A DNA stretch of 64,000 nt from an uncultured Flavobacterium sp. (GTDB lineage Bacteria; Bacteroidota; Bacteroidia; Flavobacteriales; Flavobacteriaceae), in contig NZ_OX638201.1 of NCBI RefSeq assembly GCF_951805225.1, forward strand, positions 2,046,001-2,110,000, given 5' to 3'. Below, in pieces: positions 54,044-63,076 of this stretch; position 1 is the first letter of the stretch, and each line of letters begins with the position of its first letter. The notes beneath the pieces were generated by a model, which was given only the letters and a program-made list of their open reading frames with translations, was not told the origin of the DNA and ran no database searches. The position numbers and the translations under genes are program-made.

Positions 54044-57000
54044 ATGAATTTAATACGTTTTGCACTCCGCAAACCCATCTCCATATTAGTATTGGTTGCG
54101 GGTCTATTTTTCTTCGGAATTGGTGCCATCCAGGACATTAAGGTAGATATTCTGCCAAAAATGAACTTGCCGGTTATCTACATTGCGCATCCTTTTGGAG
54201 GTTATACGCCAGACCAGATGGAAGCTTATTTTGCTAAGACTTATGTCAATATTTTACCGTTTGCCAATGGTGTAAAATCGGTAGAAACCAAAAATATTCA
54301 GGGGTTAATGATCATGAAATTAACCTATTATGAAAACACAAATATGGCTCAGGCTGCAGCCGAATTAAGTTCACTTTCGAACAGGATTCAGGCGGCATTT
54401 CCTCCCGGAACTCAACCTCCGTTTATCATTCGTTTTGATGCTTCTTCGCTTCCAATTGGTCAATTGGTTTTGAGCAGTAAAATACGTTCAAACAATGAAT
54501 TGCAGGATTTAGCCAACGTTTATGTTCGTGCTTCGTTTACTTCGATTCCCGGTTTATTATCGCCGGCTCCCTTTGGCGGAAGCCCAAGAACTATTGAGGT
54601 TAACGTAGATCCTGATTTATTGCGTTCGCATAATATGACGCCAGATCAGGTTGTAGAAGCGATTCGTATCAACAATCAAACGGCTCCATCAGGAAACGTG
54701 AGAATGGGCGATGTAAACTACATTACGCCAACAAATAATACGATTAAAGAAGTTAAAGATTTTGAGAATATTCCGTTGTTTAAAGGAAGCGTTCAAAACT
54801 TAAAATTAGGCGATGTTGCAACCGTAAAAGATGGTGCAGATATCACGCAAGGTTATGCTTTGGTAAACGGAAAACGTTCGGTTTATATTAGTATTGCAAA
54901 AGCCGGAGATGCTTCTACTTGGGATGTGGTTCAGAAATTAAAGGCTGAATTGCCTAAAATTCAAAGTACATTACCGGAAGACGTAAAATTATCTTATGAA
55001 TTTGACCAGTCAGTTTATGTAATTAACTCTGTAAAAAGTTTGATTACAGAAGGTATTATTGGAGCAGTTTTAACTGGATTAATGGTTTTACTTTTCCTTG
55101 GAGACAGACGTGCGGCTTTGATCGTAATTTTAACGATTCCAATCTCGATTATCTCAGGAGTTTTATTCTTGAAATTATTCGGACAAACGATCAACTTAAT
55201 GTCTTTAAGCGGATTGGCTCTTGCAATTGGTATTTTGGTGGATGAAAGTACGGTAACAATCGAAAATATTCACCAGCATCTTGATATGGGAAAACCCAAG
55301 GCACTCGCCATTTGGGATGCGTGTCAGGAAATTGCATTGCCTAAATTATTGATCTTACTTTGTATTTTGGCGGTTTTTGCACCGGCATTTACAATGGTCG
55401 GAATTCCGGGAGCTTTGTTCTTGCCATTGGCTTTAGCGATTGGATTCTCAATGGTAATTTCATTTTTACTTTCTCAGACTTTTGTGCCTGTAATGGCAAA
55501 CTGGTTGATGAAAGGTCATGAAAAACATGCGCATGGTCCGGAAATTACTGATGATGAAGCTGAATTTAATGATTGCGGATTAACTCCGGAATCTGAGAAA
55601 GATTTGATTACTCAGAAAAAAGGATATGTTGAAAAAGTAGACACTAATAATAACGGAAAAATTGGTGCTTTCGAGCGTTTCAGAATCCGTTTTATGAGAA
55701 CTCTGGATCGATTATTCCCTTATAAAAAAATAACTGCTTTAGTTTACCTTATCGGAATTACAGTTCTTGCTGTTGTCTTTATTAATTTCATTGGAAAAGA
55801 TGTATTCCCAAAAGTAAATTCAAGTCAGTTTCAGCTGAGAATGCGTGCTCCGGACGGAACTCGTTTAGAACGTACCGAAGAAAAAGCAATCATTGTTTTG
55901 AAAGAATTGCAAAAAATGGTTGGGAAAGAACATATCGGAATTTCTTCTGTTTATGTTGGACAACACCCATCGTTATTCTCGATTAACCCAATTTATTTGT
56001 TCATGGCAGGTTCGCATGAAGCAGTATTTCAGGTGAGTTTAAAAGAATATCATACGGATATGGACGACTTCAAAGACGACTTTAGAGCCCGAATCAAAAA
56101 AGTGCTTCCGGATGTAAAACTTTCTTTTGAGCCAATCGAATTAACTGATAAAGTTTTGAGCCAGGGATCTCCTACTCCAATCGAAGTTCGTATTGCCGGA
56201 AAAGACAAGAAACGAAATGAATTATATGCGACTCAAATCGTAGAAAAATTAAAGAAAATCTCTTATTTCAGAGACGTACAAATTGGTCAGCCAATTCATT
56301 ATCCTGCGATGAATATTGATATCGACAGAACTCGTGCAGCTGAACTTGGCGTTGACATGAACGATATATCACGATCATTAGTTGCGTCGACTTCATCATC
56401 AAGATATACCGAGAAAAACACTTGGGTTGACGAAAGAGCCGGATTATCATACAACGTTCAGGTACAAGTGCCTTTGAACAAAATGAAAAGCAAAACTGAT
56501 ATTGGAGAAATTCCGGTATTAAAAAACTCGCTTCGTCCTGTTTTAAGTGACGTTGCAAAAATTACACCCGGATTTGTAAGTGGTGAAAATGACAATTTAG
56601 GGGCTATGCCATACATAACCGTTACAGCCAACATTAGCCAGACCGATCTAGGAACGGCAGTAAAAGATGTGGATGCAACAATCAATTCATTGGGTGAATT
56701 ACCTAGGGGGTTATTCATCACTCCAATTGGAATGAGTAAAGTATTGGTAGAAACATTAAGTAGTTTGCAAGTTGGATTATTGGTTGCCATATTTGTAATC
56801 TTCTTAATGTTAGCCGCTAATTTCCAATCGTTCAAAGTTTCGTTAGTAATTTTAACAACGGTTCCGGCGGTAGTTTTAGGAGCTTTATTAATGCTTACAA
56901 TTACTGGTTCAACGCTTAACTTACAATCGTATATGGGAATCATCATGTCGGTTGGGGTTTCGATTGCAAATGCCGTTTTATTGGTTACGAATGCAGAACA

Positions 57001-57328
57001 GCTCAGAAAACGAAACGGAAATGCACTAGAATCTGCACGTGAAGCTGCGGCGTTGCGTCTTCGTCCAATTATCATGACATCTGTTGCGATGATTGCGGGA
57101 ATGTTGCCAATGGCAATTGGTCATGGCGAAGGTGGCGATCAGGTTTCTCCGTTAGGAAGAGCCGTAATTGGTGGATTATTATTTTCGACTTTTGCCGTAT
57201 TGCTAATCCTGCCACTTATCTTTGCATGGGCACAAGAAAAAACAACAACACAATCTGTTTCTTTAGATCCTGAAGACGAAGAAAGCATCCATTATATATC
57301 ATCATTAAATCCGAAAAATGAAAAATAA
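54044..57328 (+). CDS. RND-family efflux permease
   Basis: A 1094-residue inner-membrane pump of the AcrB/CusA superfamily. Twelve transmembrane helices fall in two halves, with periplasmic loops after TM1 and TM7. Markers are GLFFFGIGAIQDIKVDILPKMN at the start, ALAIGILVDESTVTIENI in TM4 and SYMGIIMSVGVSIANAVLLV in TM10. No charged heavy-metal motif was seen, so it is a multidrug or small-molecule pump. The cytoplasmic linker between TM6 and TM7 (about 488-555) is long and contains DTNNNGKIGAFE (533-544), a perfect EF-hand-type loop. It overlaps the adaptor gene by 11 bp. Confidence 0.95.
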   Translation: MNLIRFALRKPISILVLVAGLFFFGIGAIQDIKVDILPKMNLPVIYIAHPFGGYTPDQMEAYFAKTYVNILPFANGVKSVETKNIQGLMIMKLTYYENTNMAQAAAELSSLSNRIQAAFPPGTQPPFIIRFDASSLPIGQLVLSSKIRSNNELQDLANVYVRASFTSIPGLLSPAPFGGSPRTIEVNVDPDLLRSHNMTPDQVVEAIRINNQTAPSGNVRMGDVNYITPTNNTIKEVKDFENIPLFKGSVQNLKLGDVATVKDGADITQGYALVNGKRSVYISIAKAGDASTWDVVQKLKAELPKIQSTLPEDVKLSYEFDQSVYVINSVKSLITEGIIGAVLTGLMVLLFLGDRRAALIVILTIPISIISGVLFLKLFGQTINLMSLSGLALAIGILVDESTVTIENIHQHLDMGKPKALAIWDACQEIALPKLLILLCILAVFAPAFTMVGIPGALFLPLALAIGFSMVISFLLSQTFVPVMANWLMKGHEKHAHGPEITDDEAEFNDCGLTPESEKDLITQKKGYVEKVDTNNNGKIGAFERFRIRFMRTLDRLFPYKKITALVYLIGITVLAVVFINFIGKDVFPKVNSSQFQLRMRAPDGTRLERTEEKAIIVLKELQKMVGKEHIGISSVYVGQHPSLFSINPIYLFMAGSHEAVFQVSLKEYHTDMDDFKDDFRARIKKVLPDVKLSFEPIELTDKVLSQGSPTPIEVRIAGKDKKRNELYATQIVEKLKKISYFRDVQIGQPIHYPAMNIDIDRTRAAELGVDMNDISRSLVASTSSSRYTEKNTWVDERAGLSYNVQVQVPLNKMKSKTDIGEIPVLKNSLRPVLSDVAKITPGFVSGENDNLGAMPYITVTANISQTDLGTAVKDVDATINSLGELPRGLFITPIGMSKVLVETLSSLQVGLLVAIFVIFLMLAANFQSFKVSLVILTTVPAVVLGALLMLTITGSTLNLQSYMGIIMSVGVSIANAVLLVTNAEQLRKRNGNALESAREAAALRLRPIIMTSVAMIAGMLPMAIGHGEGGDQVSPLGRAVIGGLLFSTFAVLLILPLIFAWAQEKTTTQSVSLDPEDEESIHYISSLNPKNEK

Positions 57329-58406
57329 CATTATACAATCGACCGCATTATTTTTTGTAGCCGTATTTTTTCTAACTAGCTGTAATTCTAAGAAAGAAGA
57401 AGCTCCGACTGCAGAATTGGAACCAAAAACTGAAACGTTTCTTTTAACGAAAGAAAAACTAACTACAGAATTGCGTTTACCAGCCGAATTAACTGGTTTT
57501 CAACAAGTAGATTTGTATGCTAAAGTAAGCAGTTTTGTAAAATTGCTAAAAGTAGATATTGGTACCAAAGTAAAAAAAGGACAACTTTTGATCGTCCTTG
57601 AAGCTCCGGAAATCAGCTCGCAATTGGCTGCAGCCGAATCAAGATTGAAATCAATGGAAGCTATTTATGCTACAAGCAAAAGCACTTACAACCGTTTGTA
57701 CGAAACAAGCAAAGTTGAAGGAACGATTTCTAAAAATGATTTAGAAATGGCAAACGGAAAGAAAAACTCGGATTATGCACAATATCAAGCCGCAGTTGCA
57801 GCCCACAAAGAAGTGTCGATTATGAGAGGCTATCTTGAAATTCGCGCTCCTTTTGACGGAGTTGTAGCGGCAAGAAACGTGAATTTAGGAACATTTGTTG
57901 GTCCGGCAGGAAAAGGTTCAGATTTGCCTTTATTGACGATTCAGCAGCAAGATAAATTGCGTTTGGCAGTTTCTGTTCCTGAATTGTACACAGGATATTT
58001 GCATGAAGGTGATGAAATGAATTTTAATGTAAAATCATTGCCTGAAAATTTTAAAGCTAAAATTACCAGAATGTCTGGAGCATTAGATTTAAAGTTACGT
58101 TCTGAGCGTGTAGAAATGGACGTTATTAATACCAAAAAAGATCTTTTACCAGGAATGGTTGCCGAAGTTTTGTTACCGCTTAACGCGAAAGACAGCACAT
58201 TTGTAATTCCGAAATCTGGATTGGTAAGTTCTGCCGAAGGTTTATACGTAATCAAAGTTGTAAACCACAAAGCAACTCGCGTAGATGTGAAAAAAGGAAG
58301 AGAAATCGAAGATAAAATCGAAATATTCGGAGATTTAAACCCGAAAGATAAACTGGTAAAAATTGCCAGCGAAGAAACTAAAGAAGGCGATATCATAAAC
58401 GAATAA
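57318..58406 (+). CDS. RND periplasmic adaptor (membrane fusion) lipoprotein
   Basis: A 362-residue lipoprotein with lipobox FLTSC (Cys22). Lipoyl/barrel-sandwich halves are LYAKVSSFVKLLKVDIGTKVKKGQLL and YLEIRAPFDGVVAARNVNLGTFV around a helical hairpin (about 95-160), then a beta-barrel (about 215-290) and a membrane-proximal end. It links permease and TolC. The start lies within the permease frame (overlap 11 bp). Gene order is TolC, permease, adaptor. Confidence 0.94.
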   Translation: MKNNIIQSTALFFVAVFFLTSCNSKKEEAPTAELEPKTETFLLTKEKLTTELRLPAELTGFQQVDLYAKVSSFVKLLKVDIGTKVKKGQLLIVLEAPEISSQLAAAESRLKSMEAIYATSKSTYNRLYETSKVEGTISKNDLEMANGKKNSDYAQYQAAVAAHKEVSIMRGYLEIRAPFDGVVAARNVNLGTFVGPAGKGSDLPLLTIQQQDKLRLAVSVPELYTGYLHEGDEMNFNVKSLPENFKAKITRMSGALDLKLRSERVEMDVINTKKDLLPGMVAEVLLPLNAKDSTFVIPKSGLVSSAEGLYVIKVVNHKATRVDVKKGREIEDKIEIFGDLNPKDKLVKIASEETKEGDIINE

Positions 58407-58506
58407 CCTGCGTTTAGCTTTCGATAGTAGTTTACCAAAAACTGTACGCTTAATGCGACATTCAAAAAATCAGAGATGATTCAAGAATGTAAATCAAATT
58501 TCCCTT

Positions 58507-58539
58507 AGGACGATACCTGATAAGTATCGTCCTTTTTTG
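58507..58539 (+). terminator. Terminator of the efflux operon
   Basis: AGGACGATAC (58507-58516) and GTATCGTCCT (58524-58533) form a 10-bp perfect stem with loop CTGATAA, followed by TTTTTG. Confidence 0.9.
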
Positions 58540-58579
58540 TTTTTATTATATTTCTCGAGTAAATATTAAGCCTATTATT

Positions 58580-58677
58580 GTCATTTCGAGGAACGAGAAA
58601 TCTCCACAAGTAACTCGACAAAGATTAGATTCTCGATGCGGAGTTTCTCACGAAGATTTCTCGTCCCTCGAAATGAC
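58580..58677. repeat. MITE-like element with 24-bp inverted ends
   Basis: The ends 58580-58603 (GTCATTTCGAGGAACGAGAA..) and 58654-58677 are inverted at 23 of 24 positions. The 50-bp interior is non-coding. It shares the GTCATTnCGAGGAACGA core with 3919-3995. Confidence 0.85.
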
Positions 58678-58838
58678 AAACTTTGTGGTTATATTCTTTT
58701 AAACTTTTACTTAAATGAAAACTCTTAGAATTTTTAGGAGCTATTTTCTGCTATCATTATCAATAAAAATTACTTTTTAAACTATATATTTAAAACACCT
58801 TACATATTAAAACCACATTTTTTTTGTAAAAAAAATAA

Positions 58839-58846
58839 TATATTTG
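58839..58846 (+). promoter_or_regulatory. Possible -7 box of the GHKL/PRTase-like operon
   Basis: TATATTTG fits TAnnTTTG. The leader to the ATG at 58976 would be about 125 nt, and TTTG upstream is only 12 bp away, so support is weak. Confidence 0.35.
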
Positions 58847-58975
58847 ATGAAAGATAATCAGAAGACATCTTCTTTTAAAAGTTTAATTTAGGCACATTTA
58901 TAAAATGTGTTTTAGATATATACAAGTTAAGTGATGTAATGAAGACAAAAATAATCATTAAAATTTATAACTAAA

Positions 58976-60148
58976 ATGTTATCAATCACTAAAGACATAA
59001 CTATAGAAAAATTAGAGGGTCTATATTATCAATTAAATTCTTATCAAGATGAGAAAATAGATATTACATTACCTAATAAAATAGAAACATACGAATTTAG
59101 CTTATTATTTAGTCTGGTGCAATTTTTTGCAACATGGGTTAGAAAAACTAATTCTGGAAATTTATATTTACCTATTACAGAAGATGAAATCTCTAATTAT
59201 TTAAATAATAATGAATTTGCTTATCCTTTAATCGTTCTTAGTTGGGAAAAATCAATTTTTAATAATAGAGGAGTTGATATAAAAAAAAACATTAAAGAGC
59301 CAAGTAAAGAATATTTTAAGCAGATGGATTTTTTTAATTTAAAATTATATAATGTCCCTATTTACTGCTTTGATTTTGATAAATCAAATAGAGGTGTTGC
59401 AAAAAGTTTATATATAGATAAATATACTGTCTTTCCTGAAGATGGATTAGGTTTTAATCTTTTTCCCGCTTATCAAAAAGTAGGTTCATTTAATAGCTCT
59501 ATATTTAGACAGAATATTACTAAAGATTTAGATTCAATAACAGCAATTATTCATGAATTATTTTTTAACACACATGAACATGCAAAAACTGATGAAATTG
59601 GAAATTACTTATACCCAAACATTAGAGCAATTCATTTAAAATTTCATAAGAAAAAAATTAAAAATTTTAAAGATATATACGAAAATTTTAAAGGACTTGA
59701 AAGCTATTTTGAATCAGAATTTAATTTAAATCCTCAAAACGAATTATATTTATTAGAAATTTCAATAGTAGATAGTGGTCCTGGGCTTGTAAAAAGATAT
59801 GCTGGAATTTCTGATTTAAATCAATTAAATACATCGCAAGAAGTAAATTATATCAAAGAATGCCTCTACCGTCATAATACTTCCTCTGACATATCTGTAA
59901 GTGATACAAAAGGAATAGGTCTTGACAGAGTTCTCCAAACTTTAGATAAAAAAGGATTTATAAGAATTAAAACAGGGCGTGTTGATATTGTTAGAGATGT
60001 GAAAACATTAAATTACGAACATCATAACAATGCCTCTGACATTAGTTTGTTTGATTGGAAAACTAATAGTGATAATAACTTCAGTTCTTATCCAGAAAGC
60101 ACTGGTACTTTAATCTCAATTTTTTATCCTTTAACTTTTAATTCATAA
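58976..60148 (+). CDS. Stand-alone GHKL-type ATPase (histidine-kinase-like ATPase domain)
   Basis: A 390-residue soluble protein. The ATP-binding motifs of the GHKL fold are in order: N-box IIHELFFNTHEHA (Glu194, Asn198, residues 191-203), G1 VDSGPG (265-270) and G2 KGIGL (312-316). There is no HisKA or phosphoacceptor His box, so it is not a histidine kinase by itself. The N-terminal part (about 20-70, ITLPNKIETYEFSLLFSLVQFF..) has the look of a STAS-like strand-helix unit, an inference only. Its stop overlaps the next start by one base, so the two proteins are made together. The base composition is markedly more AT-rich than the pump genes before it. Role unknown. Confidence 0.75.
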   Translation: MLSITKDITIEKLEGLYYQLNSYQDEKIDITLPNKIETYEFSLLFSLVQFFATWVRKTNSGNLYLPITEDEISNYLNNNEFAYPLIVLSWEKSIFNNRGVDIKKNIKEPSKEYFKQMDFFNLKLYNVPIYCFDFDKSNRGVAKSLYIDKYTVFPEDGLGFNLFPAYQKVGSFNSSIFRQNITKDLDSITAIIHELFFNTHEHAKTDEIGNYLYPNIRAIHLKFHKKKIKNFKDIYENFKGLESYFESEFNLNPQNELYLLEISIVDSGPGLVKRYAGISDLNQLNTSQEVNYIKECLYRHNTSSDISVSDTKGIGLDRVLQTLDKKGFIRIKTGRVDIVRDVKTLNYEHHNNASDISLFDWKTNSDNNFSSYPESTGTLISIFYPLTFNS

Positions 60149-62412
60149 TGAAGAATTACTTTATATTTAAATATGAGGACGTAGTTTATACAAACGAAAA
60201 AAAGAAAGTGACCGTTATTTTTGTTCATCAGGAAACTATAGGTTCTCAAAATACTTTATCGCAGGAAATTAATAAATTCTTTCAAAAAAACAGTATAACA
60301 GATAAATTAGTTGTTATATACCCTAAGTATTTAGATGAAAAATCTAAAACGTTTTTTACTGATGAAAGAGAATCAACATTTATCAGAATTCCAGGAAAAT
60401 CAAAAGAATATTTTGATGAAAACTTGATCATTTATAGTTATGATGCGAAAGGAAAACTTTCACGAAAAGTTGGGGCAAAACCTGAAAATGAAAATATTTT
60501 TATAGACAACATATTTAGAAATGGTAATACGATCATTTTTAAACAAAATGGAGGAATAGTAGAATCAACCTCCGACCATCATTTTGTTTTCCCTTCAAAC
60601 AAACATTGCTCTAAATTTTTAAGAACTGGAAATGTTTTAATAAATCAAACTGAAGTCTTTTTTCTTTCAATCCAATTATTAAATTTCTTTGAAAATATTA
60701 GATTTGTATATTGCGATACTTCATCAATTAATACACTTCCTTACGCCGTACTAGAATTGAAAAGAAGGTTTAAAATTAAATTCATTGCACCAACTATTTT
60801 TAGTTTTAAATCATATGAATTATTTGAATCTCGTAAAGAAAAATTTCCCCATGATTCGTTGATTTTAATCTCATCCTCGACTTCAGGAAATATAATCGAT
60901 AGACTATTAAAAGAACAAAGGGCTGAAAAAACACAGATTAAAGTATTATTCTTTTTAGGAAAGGAAAAAAATTATCTTGACAAAAAAGAAAATATCATTT
61001 GTAATTTAACAAAAGATGATAATACTTTCCCTCAAGGTGAGGAAATATTTGATACATCTGATAGTTCAACTGGATGCAAACTTTGTGAAATAAATTCTAG
61101 ACCTATAAATATTCGTGGGGACGTATTTTTAACAATCCAACCAAAAGTTTACAAACATTTATTAACTGTAAAATCAGAATGTATCCCAACAAATATTAAC
61201 TCGTTTGTTCATCATTTTAGAGACAAAAGTAAATCAATTAACATAATTAAAACTTTCTACAAGGATAATGATGCGAACGCGAATTATGAAATCTATTTTG
61301 ATTTTATCAATCTAATTAAGAATGTCGAAAAATTTCCTTCATTTAAAAATTCTTTAGATAGAATGATAGATAAATATGTGCCTGCAAATACTAAATATAT
61401 TATTCATCTACCAGATGAAGGTTCATTAGAATTATCAAAATATATTAATAATCAAATCAATGAAGCTATAAATCCTACTATCATAGAGCTTAACAAAAGT
61501 TTTATTACGAAATTCAACGATGAAGACCGAGGAGCAGTATTGGTTGTTGCTTCTTGCATTACAACAGGAAAAAAACTTTTACAAGTTAGTCGATTAATGA
61601 GAAAATTTGAAAATCTAAATCTTATTTATTTTACAGGAATTTTCAGACCTTCAAATGAGTCATTTGCAAATGATTTAATTAATGATTTGAAAAGAGGAAA
61701 AGACAAATCAGATGAGAAACCATTTATAGCTGTTGAAACTTTAAACACATCAATAATTCAAAAAAAAACTGATTGGGCTATTGAAACCACCTTCATAGAA
61801 ACTTTATTAGGTAATATTGATGAAGATTCAGAACTCTACGGATTTTTTAATACTAGAATTGACATTTTAAGAAAGAATAAAGAATCGAGAGGTTTGTCAA
61901 ATAATTTGTTTTTAAATAAATATGATGATAATCCTTTATATTTAAGAAAAAGTTTTGCTTTTTGGAAGTTTAACTATGAAGAAAGCGAAGTTAACCAGTC
62001 AGAAGTATATTTTACAATCTCTTCAATTATAAATAATTTAGAAAATAGAGAAATTAATTTACATCCATCTTTAAGACAAACTAACTACGTAAGAAATCTA
62101 CTCAGTCCTAGGAATTTTCATAGATTTAATGATGGAATTATTCAATCCTGTTTATTACGATGTTCTAAGCCAGATTATCTATCTTATGATTTAGATGACG
62201 AAGCTAATCTACAAATGAAAGTATTTCTTTTATCTATAATTAGTAAATATGATTCAGAGGATGGAGAAGCTCTTTTAGAGTTTTTACTTTCAATAGGGCT
62301 AAAAAAACTAAAATTAAAAAAGGAAGATCTAGAAGAAGTCTTATTACGAGCGAAGGAATGTGATAGTAAAATTATTTCTCAATTTGCTGAATATATAAGT
62401 AAATTCACTTAA
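60148..62412 (+). CDS. Large protein with two phosphoribosyltransferase-like segments, unknown function
   Basis: A 754-residue soluble protein. Segment 1 (about 150-255) has a KFLRTGNVLIN hook, a FVYCDTSSINTLPYA strand-helix and SLILISSSTSGNIIDRL, which follow a type I PRTase core, the last at the PRPP-loop position. Segment 2 (about 410-500) repeats the pattern with IIHLPDEGSLELSKYI and GAVLVVASCITTGKKLL. In both loops the acidic pair normally before the TTG is replaced (SSS, ASC), so classical catalysis may be lost in at least one. A Cys-x-x-Cys (GCKLC, 310-313) sits between them. The C-terminal 250 residues are helical and unrecognised. The gene is coupled to the GHKL ATPase. The domain calls are by eye and need a fold search. 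Confidence 0.6.
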   Translation: MKNYFIFKYEDVVYTNEKKKVTVIFVHQETIGSQNTLSQEINKFFQKNSITDKLVVIYPKYLDEKSKTFFTDERESTFIRIPGKSKEYFDENLIIYSYDAKGKLSRKVGAKPENENIFIDNIFRNGNTIIFKQNGGIVESTSDHHFVFPSNKHCSKFLRTGNVLINQTEVFFLSIQLLNFFENIRFVYCDTSSINTLPYAVLELKRRFKIKFIAPTIFSFKSYELFESRKEKFPHDSLILISSSTSGNIIDRLLKEQRAEKTQIKVLFFLGKEKNYLDKKENIICNLTKDDNTFPQGEEIFDTSDSSTGCKLCEINSRPINIRGDVFLTIQPKVYKHLLTVKSECIPTNINSFVHHFRDKSKSINIIKTFYKDNDANANYEIYFDFINLIKNVEKFPSFKNSLDRMIDKYVPANTKYIIHLPDEGSLELSKYINNQINEAINPTIIELNKSFITKFNDEDRGAVLVVASCITTGKKLLQVSRLMRKFENLNLIYFTGIFRPSNESFANDLINDLKRGKDKSDEKPFIAVETLNTSIIQKKTDWAIETTFIETLLGNIDEDSELYGFFNTRIDILRKNKESRGLSNNLFLNKYDDNPLYLRKSFAFWKFNYEESEVNQSEVYFTISSIINNLENREINLHPSLRQTNYVRNLLSPRNFHRFNDGIIQSCLLRCSKPDYLSYDLDDEANLQMKVFLLSIISKYDSEDGEALLEFLLSIGLKKLKLKKEDLEEVLLRAKECDSKIISQFAEYISKFT

Positions 62413-62493
62413 AAACAAGATCTCCCATTATCCGAAGTGTCCACAGCTAGGGTAAGTGTAACGTTTGTAAATACAAAAGATTGACAACATTTA

Positions 62494-62536
62494 AAAAAAA
62501 AAGAACCTCGATCTTAAAAAGTCGAGGTTTTCATTT
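62494..62536. terminator. Bidirectional terminator between convergent genes
   Basis: AACCTCGA (62504-62511) pairs with TCGAGGTT (62522-62529), with a ten-base A-run on the left and T-rich sequence on the right. It ends both the GHKL/PRTase-like operon and the minus-strand small gene. Confidence 0.85.
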
Positions 62537-62552
62537 TTATTTCTGAAAAACC

Positions 62553-62786
62553 TTATTCCACATCCAAATAAGGATTCAAAACCTCAGCTAATTCATTTAG
62601 CCAATAAAAGCTGTTTTCTATGTTGTCGATTTCGTTTTGAAGAGTTTGATTTTTTCGCATGACTTCTAAAGCGAGTAGATAATTTAATTGCCTTATTGTT
62701 TTAGCCATAGTTTCTGGCTCGATTGTATTGTTGAAAAAATTCATAAGCCTTGTTTCGGCTTCTTTCGAAAGGGAGTTTGTACTCAT
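62553..62786 (-). CDS. Small helical hypothetical protein
   Basis: A 77-residue, fully helical and charged protein without signal peptide or membrane segment (SKEAETRLMNFFNNTIEPET.., NQTLQNEIDNIENSFYWLNEL). I do not recognise a family. It is convergent with the PRTase-like gene, and a shared terminator lies between them. Confidence 0.65.
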   Translation of the reverse strand: MSTNSLSKEAETRLMNFFNNTIEPETMAKTIRQLNYLLALEVMRKNQTLQNEIDNIENSFYWLNELAEVLNPYLDVE

Positions 62787-62829
62787 AACTTACATTTTAA
62801 TGAATATAAAACCCGTGATAATTAAGATG

Positions 62830-62853
62830 CATTAGTATTTTTCTAATAATGCA
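62830..62853. repeat. Short inverted repeat upstream of the small gene
   Basis: GCATTAG at the left and CTAATAATGC at the right are inverted around TATTTTT. It lies in the 290-bp divergent spacer (62787-63076); otherwise I see nothing there. Confidence 0.35.
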
Positions 62854-63076
62854 ACCATATTACAAGGGCAAATTTTATTTCGTCTTAATGTGAAGATTTA
62901 AGAGTTGCGAATATAAAGAAAATTCTTTCAATTGATAAGCATTCATTATCAATAAAAAATAAGTTCTTTTGAATTTAAAAAATACTTATTTTCGTTTTAC
63001 TTTATCAATCATTTCCAATTGCTAAGAAACATTAAAGTTATATTACGCAAGCTAAAATAAAGAAACCAAATCTAAG

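Larger units (their letters stand above)
58407..58975. other. 569-bp spacer between efflux operon and GHKL gene
   Basis: It contains a terminator at 58507-58539, a MITE-like element at 58580-58677, and then increasingly AT-rich DNA. A TATATTTG match at 58839-58846 is a possible -7 box for the next operon. I see no gene. Confidence 0.6.

Noticed and set aside
56458..57075. 205-codon frame antisense to the RND permease
   Set aside because: It is antisense to conserved transmembrane segments and has no family pattern; a codon-bias shadow.
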